Below, one piece after another: positions 16,813-26,205 of a stretch of DNA of 63,836 nt. Both the position numbers and the translations under genes were made by a program. Each line of letters opens with the position of its first letter. The stretch's first letter is position 1. The stretch is taken from contig CAMMNN010000018.1 of the NCBI GenBank assembly GCA_946498245.1, positions 1 to 63,836 on the forward strand, in the 5' to 3' direction. The notes under the pieces are model-generated. The model was given only the letters and a program-made list of their open reading frames with translations, did no database searches and was not told the origin of the DNA. Source of the DNA: an uncultured Clostridium sp. Lineage in GTDB: Bacteria > Bacillota > Clostridia > Lachnospirales > Lachnospiraceae.

Positions 16813-17721
16813 TTATGATACGGTGTTTTCCTCCGTATTTTCTTTTACAATTCTGACATCCATCTGATTAAAGGGAATCTCGATTCCCGCTTCGTCAAAA
16901 GACAGCTTTACGGCTTCTACCGCATCCCAGCGGACAGGCCAGTAATTCTCTGTCAGCGCCCAGGCGCGTCCCTCAAGGATTACGGCACTCTGCCCCAAGT
17001 TTTTTACAAAAACCTGAATGGGTTCTTCTTTCAATACCAAAGGATGGCTTTCCAATATATCCAGGATAATCTCCTTTGCCTGCTTCAAGTCAGACGTATA
17101 TCCAATGCCAACCTCTATATCTACCCGCCTTTTGTCCATGCCCGTCACGTTGGTCAGGGATGAGTTGGACAGGCTCCCGTTGGGAATTACAATTTTACTG
17201 TTGTCAGACGTCGTCAGGGTGGTATATACCAGACCGATGGATTTAACGGTTCCGGCTTCTCCTCCTGCCGTAATAATATAATCCCCCTCTTTAAAGGGTT
17301 TCATAACCAGGATCAGCACACCGCCTGCAAAATTCGCCAGACTTCCCTGGAGAGCCAGACCGATAGCAACGCCGGCTGAACCAAGCAAAGCTATGATAGA
17401 AGCCGAAGGAATGCCGATTTTTTCTGCTGCTATAAAAATCAGGATTCCGTATAGCAAAGCATTGACAACGGAAACCAAAAACCGGCTGAGGCCGTCCTCT
17501 ATGCCGCTCCGTCCCAGGGTCCTTTTGACTACCTTTTTTACAAACTTAATGAGCCTGCTTCCTATCAGCAGAATAATTGCCGCCGCCAGGAGCCGGAAGC
17601 CGAAATCTATCAGTCCCGGCAGCCATCCTGTCACTGTCTCCCAGACCACGTTGGGCTTTAATTCCGCCACTGCGTCTGCCACTGTTCCTATCGCGTCTGC
17701 TGTCTCCTGTGGGTTACTCAT
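16813..17721 (-). CDS. mscS: Small-conductance mechanosensitive channel (MscS family)
   Basis: 302 residues. An N-terminal amphipathic stretch, three membrane helices, and the pore helix with the Ala/Gly pattern (GSAGVAIGLALQGSLANFAGGVLILVMKPFKEGDYI). The beta domain has NGSLSNSSLTN. The C-terminal domain ends in the IPFNQMDVRIV segment. Opens under membrane tension to release solutes during osmotic downshock. It starts 30 bases after the glgB stop and is probably co-transcribed with it. Confidence 0.93.
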   Translation of the reverse strand: MSNPQETADAIGTVADAVAELKPNVVWETVTGWLPGLIDFGFRLLAAAIILLIGSRLIKFVKKVVKRTLGRSGIEDGLSRFLVSVVNALLYGILIFIAAEKIGIPSASIIALLGSAGVAIGLALQGSLANFAGGVLILVMKPFKEGDYIITAGGEAGTVKSIGLVYTTLTTSDNSKIVIPNGSLSNSSLTNVTGMDKRRVDIEVGIGYTSDLKQAKEIILDILESHPLVLKEEPIQVFVKNLGQSAVILEGRAWALTENYWPVRWDAVEAVKLSFDEAGIEIPFNQMDVRIVKENTEENTVS

Positions 17722-17751
17722 TCTGTCTCTCCCATTGCTCTATGATTCGTT

Positions 17752-20091
17752 TTATTCTGCTTTTGCCTTTTTGGCCGGAGCTTTGGCAGTCCCTGTCTTT
17801 TTGGCAGCCGGCTTCTTTGCGGGAGCTTTTGCCGCCGTCTTTTTCACCGTTTTTTTCTCCTCCACGGGAGTACAGGTAAAGTAGCTGACGCTCATGGGAG
17901 CAATATCGATCTCAATAGAATTGTCTTTGTCGTCCCATTCTACTTTTTTGGAGGTCTTAGCTCTGGCATTTACCATGCCGCTTCCGCCGTAAAGAACGTC
18001 GTCGCTGTTTAAGATCTCTTTATACTTTCCTGCAAAGGGCACTCCTACCCGGAATTTCGTATGGGGTACGGTATCAAAATTGCATACTACTAAAAGAGTA
18101 TCCTCCGGCTTTTCCGTCTTCCGCACAAACATTGCCAGACTCAGCTCATTGTAAGAGCAGTTGATCCATTCAAAGCCCTCGGGATTATAGTCCATTTTGG
18201 ACAGCGCCGGATATTTGGCGTACAGGCCGTTTAAGGCTTTCACGTAATCCTTCATCTGGCTGTGAACCGGATATTCCAGAAGGTTCCATTCCAGGCTGGC
18301 GTTTTCGTTCCACTCGTCCATCTGAGCGAAATCCTGTCCCATAAACAGCAGCTTCTTTCCGGGATGGCCCATAAAGAAGCCGTAAGCCGCCCTTAAATTC
18401 GCCGCCTTCTGTTCCATGGTTTCTCCCGGCATTTTCCCCAGCATGGAGCCTTTGCCGTGAACCACTTCGTCATGAGAAAATACCAGCACAAAGTCTTCGC
18501 TGTACTGATACAGCATGGAGAAGGTAAGCTGGCCGTAATTGTGTTTGCGGAAATAGGGATCGCATTTCATGTAGCTTAAAAAGTCGTTCATCCAGCCCAT
18601 ATTCCACTTATAGTCAAAGCCCAGGCCGTCCTCTTTTACATCTCCCGTAATCTTAGGCCATGCGGTGGATTCCTCTGCAATGAGGACAGCGCCGCCGGTG
18701 CGCCCTTTAAAAACGGAATTAAGATGCTTTAAAAACTCTACTGCTTCCAGATTTTCGTGGCCGCCGTAAATGTTGGCCACCCACTCTCCGTCGTTTTTGC
18801 CGTAATCCAGATACAGCATGGAAGCCACCGCGTCCATGCGGATTCCGTCGGCATGGTATTTCTCCGCCCAGAATAAAGCGTTGGCAATCAGGAAGTTGGA
18901 CACCTGAGGCCGTCCGTAATTGTAAATCAATGTGCCCCAGTGGGGGTGGGAACCCTGACGGGGATCTGCGTGTTCATAGACACAGGTGCCGTCAAAAGCC
19001 GCCAGACCATAGGAATCTCTGGGGAAGTGGGCCGGAACCCAGTCCAAAATCACGCCGATTCCCTGGCTGTGCATATAATCCATAAAATACATAAAATCAT
19101 CAGGAGTTCCGTAACGGCTGGTGGGAGCATAATATCCCGTAACCTGATAGCCCCAGGACGCGTCCAGAGGGTGTTCCATAACCGGCATTACCTCCACATG
19201 GGTATATCCCATGGACTTTACGTACTCCGCCAGTTTTACCGCAATCTCCCTGTAATTGTAAAATTCAGATCCCACAATGGGCTTTCCGTTTTCATCTTCT
19301 GCGATTTCCTTGCGCATCCAGGAACCGAGATGGACTTCGTAGATAGCCATGGGCTTGTCCTTGGAATCGGTCTTCGCCCGGTTCTTCATCCATTCCCCGT
19401 CGTTCCACTGGTATTTTCCGATGTCCCATACTACGGAAGCCGTATTGGGCCTTAACTCGGCGTAATTGCCGTAAGGATCCGCCTTCAAAATGGGATCGCC
19501 GTTTTTGCACTTTACTTCAAATTTATACAGGCATCCCGGCTTCAGACCAGGCATAAAAATCTCAAATACGCCGGAATCGCCCAAACGGCGCATCTGGTTT
19601 CTGCGGCCATCCCAAAGATTGAAATCTCCTACGACGCTGACTCTCATAGCGCAGGGCGCCCACACTGCAAAGTAAACGCCCTCCACGCCGTCTATGGTCA
19701 TGGGGTGAGCGCCCAGCTTTTCATAAATTTCGTAGTGGATACCGGCCTCAAACTTCTTTAAATCCGCCTCTGTAATCTGAGGTTTAAAGGCGTAGGGATC
19801 CGCCGTTTCTTCCGTAACCCCATTGTCAAATGTGATTTTAAGCGTATAGTCCGGGATCGTCTTTCTGGGAATCAGGACCGCAAAAAATCCCACTTCATCT
19901 GCCAGCTCCATAGGGTATTCCTTTGCGCCTGCTTTTACTGCAATTTCTTTTGCAGTAGGCATTAAAACCTGAATCAGTATCCCGTTCTCCGTCTTATGGG
20001 GGCCTAATAGCCCATGCGGGTTTGCTGACTCTGAATAGGTCAGTTCTTCAATGCCTGCCCAATCCATTAACTCATACAATGTCTGATCCAT
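17752..20091 (-). CDS. glgB: 1,4-alpha-glucan branching enzyme with lysine/alanine-rich tail
   Basis: 779 residues. A CBM48 domain (about 110-210) precedes the GH13 barrel. Catalytic residues are the Asp in GIRMDAVASML, the Glu in VLIAEESTAWP, and FSHDEVVHGKGSM. The enzyme adds alpha-1,6 branches to glycogen. The last 35 residues (about 745-779) are almost only Lys, Ala and Pro (TAAKAPAKKPAAKK and on), like a histone H1 tail, and are not part of the usual family fold. The tail remains in frame to a proper stop, so it is not a sequence error. No glgC or glgA is present in this window. Confidence 0.95.
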   Translation of the reverse strand: MDQTLYELMDWAGIEELTYSESANPHGLLGPHKTENGILIQVLMPTAKEIAVKAGAKEYPMELADEVGFFAVLIPRKTIPDYTLKITFDNGVTEETADPYAFKPQITEADLKKFEAGIHYEIYEKLGAHPMTIDGVEGVYFAVWAPCAMRVSVVGDFNLWDGRRNQMRRLGDSGVFEIFMPGLKPGCLYKFEVKCKNGDPILKADPYGNYAELRPNTASVVWDIGKYQWNDGEWMKNRAKTDSKDKPMAIYEVHLGSWMRKEIAEDENGKPIVGSEFYNYREIAVKLAEYVKSMGYTHVEVMPVMEHPLDASWGYQVTGYYAPTSRYGTPDDFMYFMDYMHSQGIGVILDWVPAHFPRDSYGLAAFDGTCVYEHADPRQGSHPHWGTLIYNYGRPQVSNFLIANALFWAEKYHADGIRMDAVASMLYLDYGKNDGEWVANIYGGHENLEAVEFLKHLNSVFKGRTGGAVLIAEESTAWPKITGDVKEDGLGFDYKWNMGWMNDFLSYMKCDPYFRKHNYGQLTFSMLYQYSEDFVLVFSHDEVVHGKGSMLGKMPGETMEQKAANLRAAYGFFMGHPGKKLLFMGQDFAQMDEWNENASLEWNLLEYPVHSQMKDYVKALNGLYAKYPALSKMDYNPEGFEWINCSYNELSLAMFVRKTEKPEDTLLVVCNFDTVPHTKFRVGVPFAGKYKEILNSDDVLYGGSGMVNARAKTSKKVEWDDKDNSIEIDIAPMSVSYFTCTPVEEKKTVKKTAAKAPAKKPAAKKTGTAKAPAKKAKAE

Positions 20092-20162
20092 AATACATCC
20101 CCCTTGTTTCGGTTTTCAGCACATATTCTATTTGGAAATAGTTTACCATTTTTACACGCAAA

Positions 20163-21287
20163 TTACAATGAAAATCGGTAATAAGCCAGCATCAAATCCA
20201 CAACCCGTCCGTAACTTTTTACGCCATCCTCCTGGCGGTTGGCTTTCAGATACGTATCGTTGACCTGATTGGCCGTTTCCGCAATTTTCCCCTCATACTG
20301 AGCCCAAAACCGGCTGTTGGCAGCCAATGCCTCATTTACTTTTTGCGGAAGCCTTCCGGCCAGCTCGTAATAGGCTTCCGGATCTGCGGAATACAAAGCG
20401 TTGGTGGCATAAATCCACCCCATCAGATACCCGCTGTAGCGGTATTCCAGGGAATCAGATTCAATACATGCCAGGTATCCGATAAAATTCGCCTCATCCT
20501 CCCGCATAAACCCTTTTAAATGGGACAGCTCATGGCATATGGTATGGGGAATATTGTAAGGCGTCATAGCTCTGTTAAAGTTGGCCTCTATGGTAAAGGG
20601 CGAATAGATCCCCGAAAGCTGCTGCACTGACAGAATCCAGGAAAAGCCTACTGGCTTTGGCCTGGGATAAAACCCCGACAAGGACGGATACGCTTCTCCT
20701 AATTTCCCCATAGCTTCAACGCCCTTTTCCCCCAGCTTCCAGGCTTCCTTGCGCATCAGCGGTTCCGTGCCGATCATAAGTTCCGGCCAGGAAACTTCCC
20801 CGGAATCTTCTTTGGGGGATTCTGTTTCCATTCTGCTTTCCAAAAGCTCAAATGTATGGACTACCTGATCCGTCAGATAGTCGCACAGGGCATACAATTC
20901 TTCCGGGGACGAGTCCCGTATTTCCAGGCCTGCAATCTCAGAAAACGGAATCCTGGAATAATTTATTCCGCAGTTAAATACGTAGAGAAACAGCAATGCC
21001 GATACAGTAAAAACTATGGCCCACCCAACCTTCTTAATTTGACGAATATGGGACGCTATGTACCAAATTCCGGATATAATCAGCAAATACAGTCCTATTT
21101 CCGCCACTGAAAAGGAGAAAACGCCAAAAAGTCTTCCCCAAACTCCCACAATAATCGGGTATACATAATTCCCGTACCAGTCTGCAAAACCTTCTGCATT
21201 CCGAGCCGCCCACATTCCTGCCGCCGAACTTCCCAAAAGGAAAACCGGCAGTCCTGTCAGGCAGATTTTCTTTAATTTTTCTTTCAT
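20163..21287 (-). CDS. DUF3810 membrane protein with HExxH-like motif
   Basis: 374 residues. Three N-terminal hydrophobic segments (about 12-30, 60-80, 90-110), then an extracellular domain. The domain has HTICHELSHLKGFMREDEANFIGYL: an HELSH zinc-type motif with a downstream E-x-x-E/N pattern, as in DUF3810 proteins. A metallopeptidase-like function is suggested by the motif but not shown. The substrate is unknown. Monocistronic by its surroundings. Confidence 0.85.
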   Translation of the reverse strand: MKEKLKKICLTGLPVFLLGSSAAGMWAARNAEGFADWYGNYVYPIIVGVWGRLFGVFSFSVAEIGLYLLIISGIWYIASHIRQIKKVGWAIVFTVSALLFLYVFNCGINYSRIPFSEIAGLEIRDSSPEELYALCDYLTDQVVHTFELLESRMETESPKEDSGEVSWPELMIGTEPLMRKEAWKLGEKGVEAMGKLGEAYPSLSGFYPRPKPVGFSWILSVQQLSGIYSPFTIEANFNRAMTPYNIPHTICHELSHLKGFMREDEANFIGYLACIESDSLEYRYSGYLMGWIYATNALYSADPEAYYELAGRLPQKVNEALAANSRFWAQYEGKIAETANQVNDTYLKANRQEDGVKSYGRVVDLMLAYYRFSL

Positions 21288-21726
21288 GAAACCTTCCCCT
21301 TTTTACACCTCCGAAGGCCTTTTCTTTGAAACATTCGTATTGAAAAAACCTTTTTTCTATTTTACCCCATACTTACTTTCTTTTCCAGATTTTTTTCATT
21401 CTCTTTCTCTCCGATAGCAAAGTGGACAAGCCTACTTCACCCCCTTCCTCCTCAATCTCCCCGGACGCCGCTCACTTTGCACGCCGATGTGCGGCGGCTT
21501 CTGCCGCCTTCCTTCGCACATCCTGTGCATCCCACGAAGTGTTTTTTGTTTCATAGAAACGAAGCTTCCTGTGAAATGAAAATACGCTATTATAAATGGC
21601 ATGGCTCAAATGGTATACTTTTTCTTATATTTTTCTTAAACCCCTTGCATAAACCCAAAAACTCGTTTAAACTTGAGGTCTGAAGTCTACAGCTTCGTCA
21701 TTTTGTTATGGAAGGACTTTGATATT
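21288..21726. other. 439-base non-coding stretch before lepB
   Basis: No credible reading frame. It holds the start region of the DUF3810 gene, a large hairpin with a T-tract at 21473-21547, a possible -10 (TATACT at about 21616) and the ribosome site for lepB (GGAAGGA). Confidence 0.6.
21473..21547 (+). ncRNA. Large terminator-like hairpin without an upstream gene
   Basis: Nested stems CACTT/AAGTG, TGCAC/GTGCA, GATGTGC/GCACATC and GGCGGC/GCCGCC close around a TTCT loop, followed by TTTTTT. On the plus strand this reads as a strong terminator or structured RNA. The only upstream gene runs the other way, so it may end an unrecognised small RNA or lie in the lepB leader. Could also be a relic of a mobile palindrome. 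Confidence 0.45.
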
Positions 21727-22320
21727 ATGAGCGCCAATTCAGAACATAGAAAAAAAGCGGAAAAGGACGAGGCTTCCAAAAAGCCATTTAATTGGAAAGC
21801 CGAACTGATTAGCTGGGTGCAGGTCATTGTAGCCGCCGCCCTCATCGCGCTTTTCCTGACAAATTTTATTATCGCCAACAGTGAGGTTCCCTCAGAATCC
21901 ATGGAACAGACCATAATGGCAGGCGACCGCATCATCGGTTCCCGCCTCTCGTACCTCTTTTCCGAGCCAGAACGGGGGGATATTGTTATTTTCCACTATC
22001 CCGACGATCCCACAGGAAAGATTTACTACGTAAAGCGGGTTATCGGACTGCCGGGAGATGTTATTGACATTCATGACGGAGGCGTCTATCTCAACGGATC
22101 CGATACGCCCCTGGAAGAACCATATTTATGGGAAGAAATGATAACCATAGGAAATCTTCATTACGAAGTTCCCGAGGACTGTTACTTTATGATGGGAGAT
22201 AACCGAAACAATTCCCGGGATTCCCGTTTCTGGGAAAACACCTATGCAACAAAGGATCAGATTATTGCCAAAGTACTGTTTCGATACTTCCCCTTTAATC
22301 ACATGGGAGCGCTGGAATAA
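21727..22320 (+). CDS. lepB: Signal peptidase I
   Basis: 197 residues. One N-terminal membrane helix (about 20-45), then the S26 boxes: catalytic Ser in SEVPSESMEQTI, catalytic Lys in YYVKRVIGLPGD, and MGDNRNNSRDSRFW. Cuts signal peptides from exported proteins on the outer face of the membrane. The ATG at 21727 is preferred over one 54 bases upstream because GGAAGGA precedes it and the family starts here. Confidence 0.95.
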   Translation: MSANSEHRKKAEKDEASKKPFNWKAELISWVQVIVAAALIALFLTNFIIANSEVPSESMEQTIMAGDRIIGSRLSYLFSEPERGDIVIFHYPDDPTGKIYYVKRVIGLPGDVIDIHDGGVYLNGSDTPLEEPYLWEEMITIGNLHYEVPEDCYFMMGDNRNNSRDSRFWENTYATKDQIIAKVLFRYFPFNHMGALE

Positions 22321-22345
22321 ATCTGTTTAAAGCGAGTGAAAAAGT

Positions 22346-22384
22346 GCTGCCGCATCTATGACTTTTAATCATTGATGCGACAGC
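22346..22384 (-). repeat. Terminator-like palindrome, copy 1
   Basis: GCTGCCGCATC and GATGCGACAGC pair with one mismatch around an AT-rich loop, with a T-tract on the minus strand. Nearly the same element recurs at 22710-22749. The two copies bracket gene fragments. Confidence 0.75.
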
Positions 22385-22418
22385 CCCCATGGTAACTAAC
22401 AACATAACCTGTTTTCTT

Positions 22419-22535
22419 TTAACTTCCCCAGTCCATTTCTATTTTATCGACACCATAGTACCTTGCTAAAATTACATTCCCCCAATAATCTGTAAATGGC
22501 GACAAATCCCCATCACTAATTTTATCATAGCTTTT
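22419..22535 (-). pseudogene. C-terminal remnant of an unrecognised protein
   Basis: A 38-codon open stretch on the minus strand, ending in TAA, with protein-like composition (SDGDLSPFTDYWGNVILARY, then YGVDKIEMDWGS). It has no start codon and is cut off upstream by a stop, next to the transposase fragment. The parent family is not recognised. It may be chance, but the Trp/Tyr/Asp/Gly pattern is unlike random AT-rich DNA. Confidence 0.35.
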
Positions 22536-22557
22536 TCATTTAAACATTATTTTTATT

Positions 22558-22725
22558 GCAGCCGAGTCTCTGTGTGGAAATTTTGATCCCGTCCGCCTTC
22601 TGAGTGCCTTTGTGGAGGGAATGGAACTCAACGTTCTTTATCGGACTTATGGAAAGATAAAGAAAAACCAGGCGACACCCAGATTTCAGCGAAAAAACGG
22701 CAAAAAAATGCTGCCGCATCTATGA
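22558..22725 (+). pseudogene. IS1182-type transposase remnant (N-terminal part)
   Basis: About 55 codons read AAESLCGNFDPVRLLSAFVE then GMELNVLYRTYGKIKKNQAT-PR, the conserved N-terminal part of IS1182-family transposases. Similarity stops after ATPR, and the frame runs into the second palindrome and a stop. There is no DDE catalytic core, so the element is dead. Recognised from the family pattern, not from a database search. Confidence 0.65.
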
Positions 22726-22749
22726 TTTTTTAATCACTGATGCGACAGC
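22710..22749 (-). repeat. Terminator-like palindrome, copy 2
   Basis: GCTGCCGCATC / GATGCGACAGC, one mismatch, with seven T residues downstream on the minus strand. It is also placed to end the 22783 gene's transcript. Confidence 0.75.
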
Positions 22750-22782
22750 TTCAAGCTATTTTAGTGAAATCGACCCTTTTCT

Positions 22783-23265
22783 TTACTGGCCTGACAGATA
22801 CTCAATGCCGTTGATAACGCCCTGTTTGTCCGTATAAAATGTCAGGGTGAAATCGTCATACTGGTAACTGTAAACGCCTTTGGCCTCTTCGTAATCTTCA
22901 CCGTAAGCCTCTGTCATATTGTCGGTATCGGATCCAATAGCGATTCCCTCTGCGGTCTGCACATCTTTGGTCTTAAAATAAATGGAACTGATGCGATCCG
23001 TGCCGTCCACAGGATAAACGGAAATCTCCAGGTCTTTATATACATATACTTTCTCTTTGCCCTGATAGTTGCAGTTCTCTGCTTCGTAAAAACTGTCGGC
23101 CTTACCCAGTCCCGACAGAACCGGAGCGGCTTCCCCGTTAATGGATACTTCTACTTCCCCTACGGAAAAGGCTGCGCTGGCATCGGCAGCCCAGACAGTC
23201 AATACGCCAAAAACATTAGCAAACAGAACTGCTGTCAAGAGCACTGTCCATATTCTTCTCTTCAT
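22783..23265 (-). CDS. Small secreted protein, function unknown
   Basis: 160 residues. A Sec signal peptide (MKRRIWTVLLTAVLFANVFGVLTVWA) is followed by a single beta-rich domain. YKDLEISVYPVDGTDRISSI, a mid-domain IAIGSDTDNMTEAYG and YQYDDFTLTFYTD resemble DUF-type 'trigger' domains that follow calcium- or peptide-binding folds, but no family is certain. No anchor, so probably released or trapped in the wall. Confidence 0.75.
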   Translation of the reverse strand: MKRRIWTVLLTAVLFANVFGVLTVWAADASAAFSVGEVEVSINGEAAPVLSGLGKADSFYEAENCNYQGKEKVYVYKDLEISVYPVDGTDRISSIYFKTKDVQTAEGIAIGSDTDNMTEAYGEDYEEAKGVYSYQYDDFTLTFYTDKQGVINGIEYLSGQ

Positions 23266-23366
23266 GGTATTAGCCCCTTTTCTCTCTTCTGTACCTTTAT
23301 TCTAACATCTTTGACTGTTGATTTCAAGGCTGCCGCCCCGCTCAAATCTTACAATATTCTAACAAA

Positions 23367-23810
23367 TCAGTTGCGATTTTCTATCTCCGACAACATATCT
23401 ACCCGGCGCTGATGGCGGCCTCCCTCGTACTGGGCGTTAAGCCATTCTTCCGTAATCATCTTAGCCATTTCGCTTCCCACTACCCTTGCCCCAAAGGCCA
23501 GAACATTGGAATTGTTATGCATTTTTGACAGTTTTGCCGTGTATGGTTCGCTGCATACACATGCCCGGATTCCCTTTACCTTATTGGCTGCCAGAGAAAT
23601 CCCTACGCCTGTGCCGCAGATGGCAATACCCAAATCCGCCTCTCCTGAGGCCACAGCACGTCCCACTTTTTCTCCGTATTCCGGGTAATCGCAGCTCTCA
23701 GAGGAATTGGTTCCCAAATCCAGTACCTCGTATCCCTTCTCTTCTACAAAGGCTTTGATTATCTGCTTTAATTCCACTGCCGTATGGTCATTTCCCATTG
23801 CTATTTTCAT
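23367..23810 (-). CDS. rpiB: Ribose-5-phosphate isomerase B
   Basis: 147 residues. RpiB/LacAB fold: MGNDHTAVELK, DLGTNSSESCDYPEYG, then GIAICGTGVGISLAANK with the catalytic cysteine, and the NVLAFGARVVG segment. Interconverts ribulose-5-phosphate and ribose-5-phosphate (or allose-6-phosphate). Its ATG overlaps the aroC stop by four bases, so the two are translationally coupled. Confidence 0.93.
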   Translation of the reverse strand: MKIAMGNDHTAVELKQIIKAFVEEKGYEVLDLGTNSSESCDYPEYGEKVGRAVASGEADLGIAICGTGVGISLAANKVKGIRACVCSEPYTAKLSKMHNNSNVLAFGARVVGSEMAKMITEEWLNAQYEGGRHQRRVDMLSEIENRN

Positions 23811-24967
23811 TGTCCCTCTGTCTCCTTTTCGTATTCCTCTCTCTGTTCTTCCTCTAAGGCGGAAGAATAGGCAAAAAATGTCTGAATCCGATCCAGTCTG
23901 GAAGACATAGACAGCAAAAGCATATCCGCCGCTGTCAGCGCTGCCATAGCCTCTACCACCACCACAGCCCTTGGAACGATAATCGGATCGTGGCGGCCCT
24001 TGATTTCCAGACTGGTTTCTTCTCCGTCCCTGGTAACGGTTTGCTGAAGTGACGCAATGGACGGCGTCGGCTTAAAGGCGGCCCGGAACACCAGACGGCT
24101 TCCATCGCTCATTCCTCCTAATACGCCGCCGGAGTGGTTGGTCTTTTTATAAACTCCGCCGTCTTCCCCAATGCCAAAGGCGTCATTATTTTCAGAACCG
24201 CAGGAACGGGCTGCCTGAAATCCATCTCCGATTTCAAACCCCTTTACGGCTCCAATAGACATTACCGCTTTTGCCAGATTGGCGCTGAGCTTTTCAAACA
24301 CCGGTTCCCCAATTCCCACGGGAAGTCCCAGAATTTCGCATTCCACAACGCCGCCTGCGGAATCTTTCCTCTTCATCAGCTCGTCCAGATAGCGTTCCGC
24401 ACTGGCGGCTGCCTGGGCGTCCGGCATATACAGTCTGTTTTTCTCCCGTTCTTCCCAGCAGAACCGCTGAGGATCCACCTCTACGGGACCCACGGATCGG
24501 GTCCAGGCTCTCACCTGAATCCCCAAAGCCTTTAAAAACGCGGCAGCTACCGCTCCGGCAGCCACTCTGCCGATGGTTTCCCTTCCGGAAGATCTGCCGC
24601 CACCCCGGTAATCCCGAAATCCATACTTCTGGTCATAGGTATAGTCTGCATGACCTGGGCGGTACAGATTCATAATATTTCCGTAATCTTTAGAGCGCTG
24701 ATCCTGATTATGGACAAACATGGCAATAGGAGTCCCGGTAGTCCGTCCCTCAAAAACGCCGGAAAGAAGCTCTACCTTATCTCCTTCATTTCTCTGGGTA
24801 GCATAACGGCTCTGGCCCGGTTTTCTCCTGTCCAGATACTCCTGAATATCCTCTTCCTTCAGGCGGAGCCCCGCAGGGCATCCGTCGATTACCACGCCGA
24901 TCCCTTTGCCGTGAGATTCCCCCCATGTAGTGATTTTCCATATTGTTCCTAATGTAGAACCTGCCAT
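23807..24967 (-). CDS. aroC: Chorismate synthase
   Basis: 386 residues, full length. Signature segments [40 protein letters not shown] and [17 protein letters not shown]. Last step of the shikimate pathway: converts EPSP to chorismate using reduced FMN. GAGGAG precedes the ATG. Coupled to rpiB rather than to other aro genes, which are absent from this window. Confidence 0.96.
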   Translation of the reverse strand: MAGSTLGTIWKITTWGESHGKGIGVVIDGCPAGLRLKEEDIQEYLDRRKPGQSRYATQRNEGDKVELLSGVFEGRTTGTPIAMFVHNQDQRSKDYGNIMNLYRPGHADYTYDQKYGFRDYRGGGRSSGRETIGRVAAGAVAAAFLKALGIQVRAWTRSVGPVEVDPQRFCWEEREKNRLYMPDAQAAASAERYLDELMKRKDSAGGVVECEILGLPVGIGEPVFEKLSANLAKAVMSIGAVKGFEIGDGFQAARSCGSENNDAFGIGEDGGVYKKTNHSGGVLGGMSDGSRLVFRAAFKPTPSIASLQQTVTRDGEETSLEIKGRHDPIIVPRAVVVVEAMAALTAADMLLLSMSSRLDRIQTFFAYSSALEEEQREEYEKETEGQ

Positions 24968-25048
24968 ACTGTTTTCTCCTCGCTGCTATCTCCCGCTGTC
25001 ATTTTTCATGCCCGTTTATTTCACTCTGCTTCTTCCGGCGGTCTGTCT

Positions 25049-26107
25049 TTATCTTACCCGTACCAAAGCGCAGCAGTTGGGCTCGTTTACTTCAATACTC
25101 CGGCTGCTCATTACCATCTGTTTCTTTTCATAATCAATTTTAAAGAAGGTAATGGTTCCGCTGTCGTGATTGATGGCGGCAACGTGCTCCTGATCCGGGA
25201 AAATGGCAATATCCTTAGGATAGTCGCCGCTGATAGGAAGACTGAACAGGGTGTCCAAAAGCCCTGTTTCCTCGTCCCGGCTGTAAACCGTCAGTACGTT
25301 GTCCCCGGCATTAGTGCAGTATACATATTTCTCATCATAAGACAGCCTCATGGCACAGGCCGCTGTCAAAAGCCCGTCCTCTTTTACATGGGTAACGGTG
25401 GGAATAGTCTGGATCTTTTCGATCCTGGGCGCTCTCTCACCAGACTCATAGGTATATACGTCAATAACGTTTTTCAGCTCGTACATCAGGTAAATGAAAC
25501 GGCCGTCAGAGCTGAAGCGGAAATGGCGCGGAGCCGACTCCCGTTCACAGCGGATAGCGTCTACCTGTATCAATTTTTCTTCTTTTTCGTCAAAGCGGTA
25601 AATCCTTACCTGATCAATTCCCAGGTCCGCAGCCATGACATATTTCTTGTCCGGCGTCCTTCTTACGCAGCTTACATGGGGACGGAAATTTCGTTCCGCC
25701 ACACTGCCGTAGCCCTTGTGAAATACGCCGTCTACAATCCGGCCAATGGAGCCGTCGGGATTCAGCTTTAAAATTGTCGCTTTTCCGTCGTGGTATCCGG
25801 AAACAAAAATATACTTGTCCTCCGGGTCTGTAGACAGGTGGCAGCCTCTCATTCCTTTGATGTTGGCGCTGTTCAAACGGGTCAGCGCCCCGTTCTCCAG
25901 AATACGGAAGGACACAACGCCTTCATCTGCAATTGAGTATAAGGTCTTCCCGTTGCTGGAAGCAATTACGTATGACGAATTATTTACTTCAACTTCACAG
26001 CGTTTCGTAAACCTGCCCTTTTCTACATCCACATCGTATACGGTAATTCCTTTGGCCTTTCCTGTATAAGAATAAGACCCTACGTAAGCCATATACATTC
26101 CTTCCAT
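25049..26107 (-). CDS. Lactonase-fold (7-bladed propeller) protein, YkgB/Pgl-like
   Basis: 352 residues of repeated beta-blade segments (AYVGSYSYTGKAKGITVYDV, RFSSDGRFIYLMYELKNVID and others), matching the lactonase family that includes 6-phosphogluconolactonase. That activity is plausible but the family is broad. It lies near rpiB, which would fit a pentose-phosphate role. AGGAGG precedes the ATG by ten bases. Confidence 0.85.
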   Translation of the reverse strand: MEGMYMAYVGSYSYTGKAKGITVYDVDVEKGRFTKRCEVEVNNSSYVIASSNGKTLYSIADEGVVSFRILENGALTRLNSANIKGMRGCHLSTDPEDKYIFVSGYHDGKATILKLNPDGSIGRIVDGVFHKGYGSVAERNFRPHVSCVRRTPDKKYVMAADLGIDQVRIYRFDEKEEKLIQVDAIRCERESAPRHFRFSSDGRFIYLMYELKNVIDVYTYESGERAPRIEKIQTIPTVTHVKEDGLLTAACAMRLSYDEKYVYCTNAGDNVLTVYSRDEETGLLDTLFSLPISGDYPKDIAIFPDQEHVAAINHDSGTITFFKIDYEKKQMVMSSRSIEVNEPNCCALVRVR

Positions 26108-26170
26108 AATGAAATTCCTCCTATTTTGCCGTGTTTTGGCAAGCTTCAGCTATCAAAAACCGGTATGCGC

Positions 26171-26205
26171 ATGGTATGATAACCATTCTTCGGTTATCAT
26201 ACCAT
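26171..26205. repeat. Perfect 14-base inverted repeat
   Basis: ATGGTATGATAACC and GGTTATCATACCAT around a seven-base loop, 64-98 bases upstream of the lactonase start. Neither side has a good T-tract. It could be an operator or an RNA hairpin. Confidence 0.65.
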
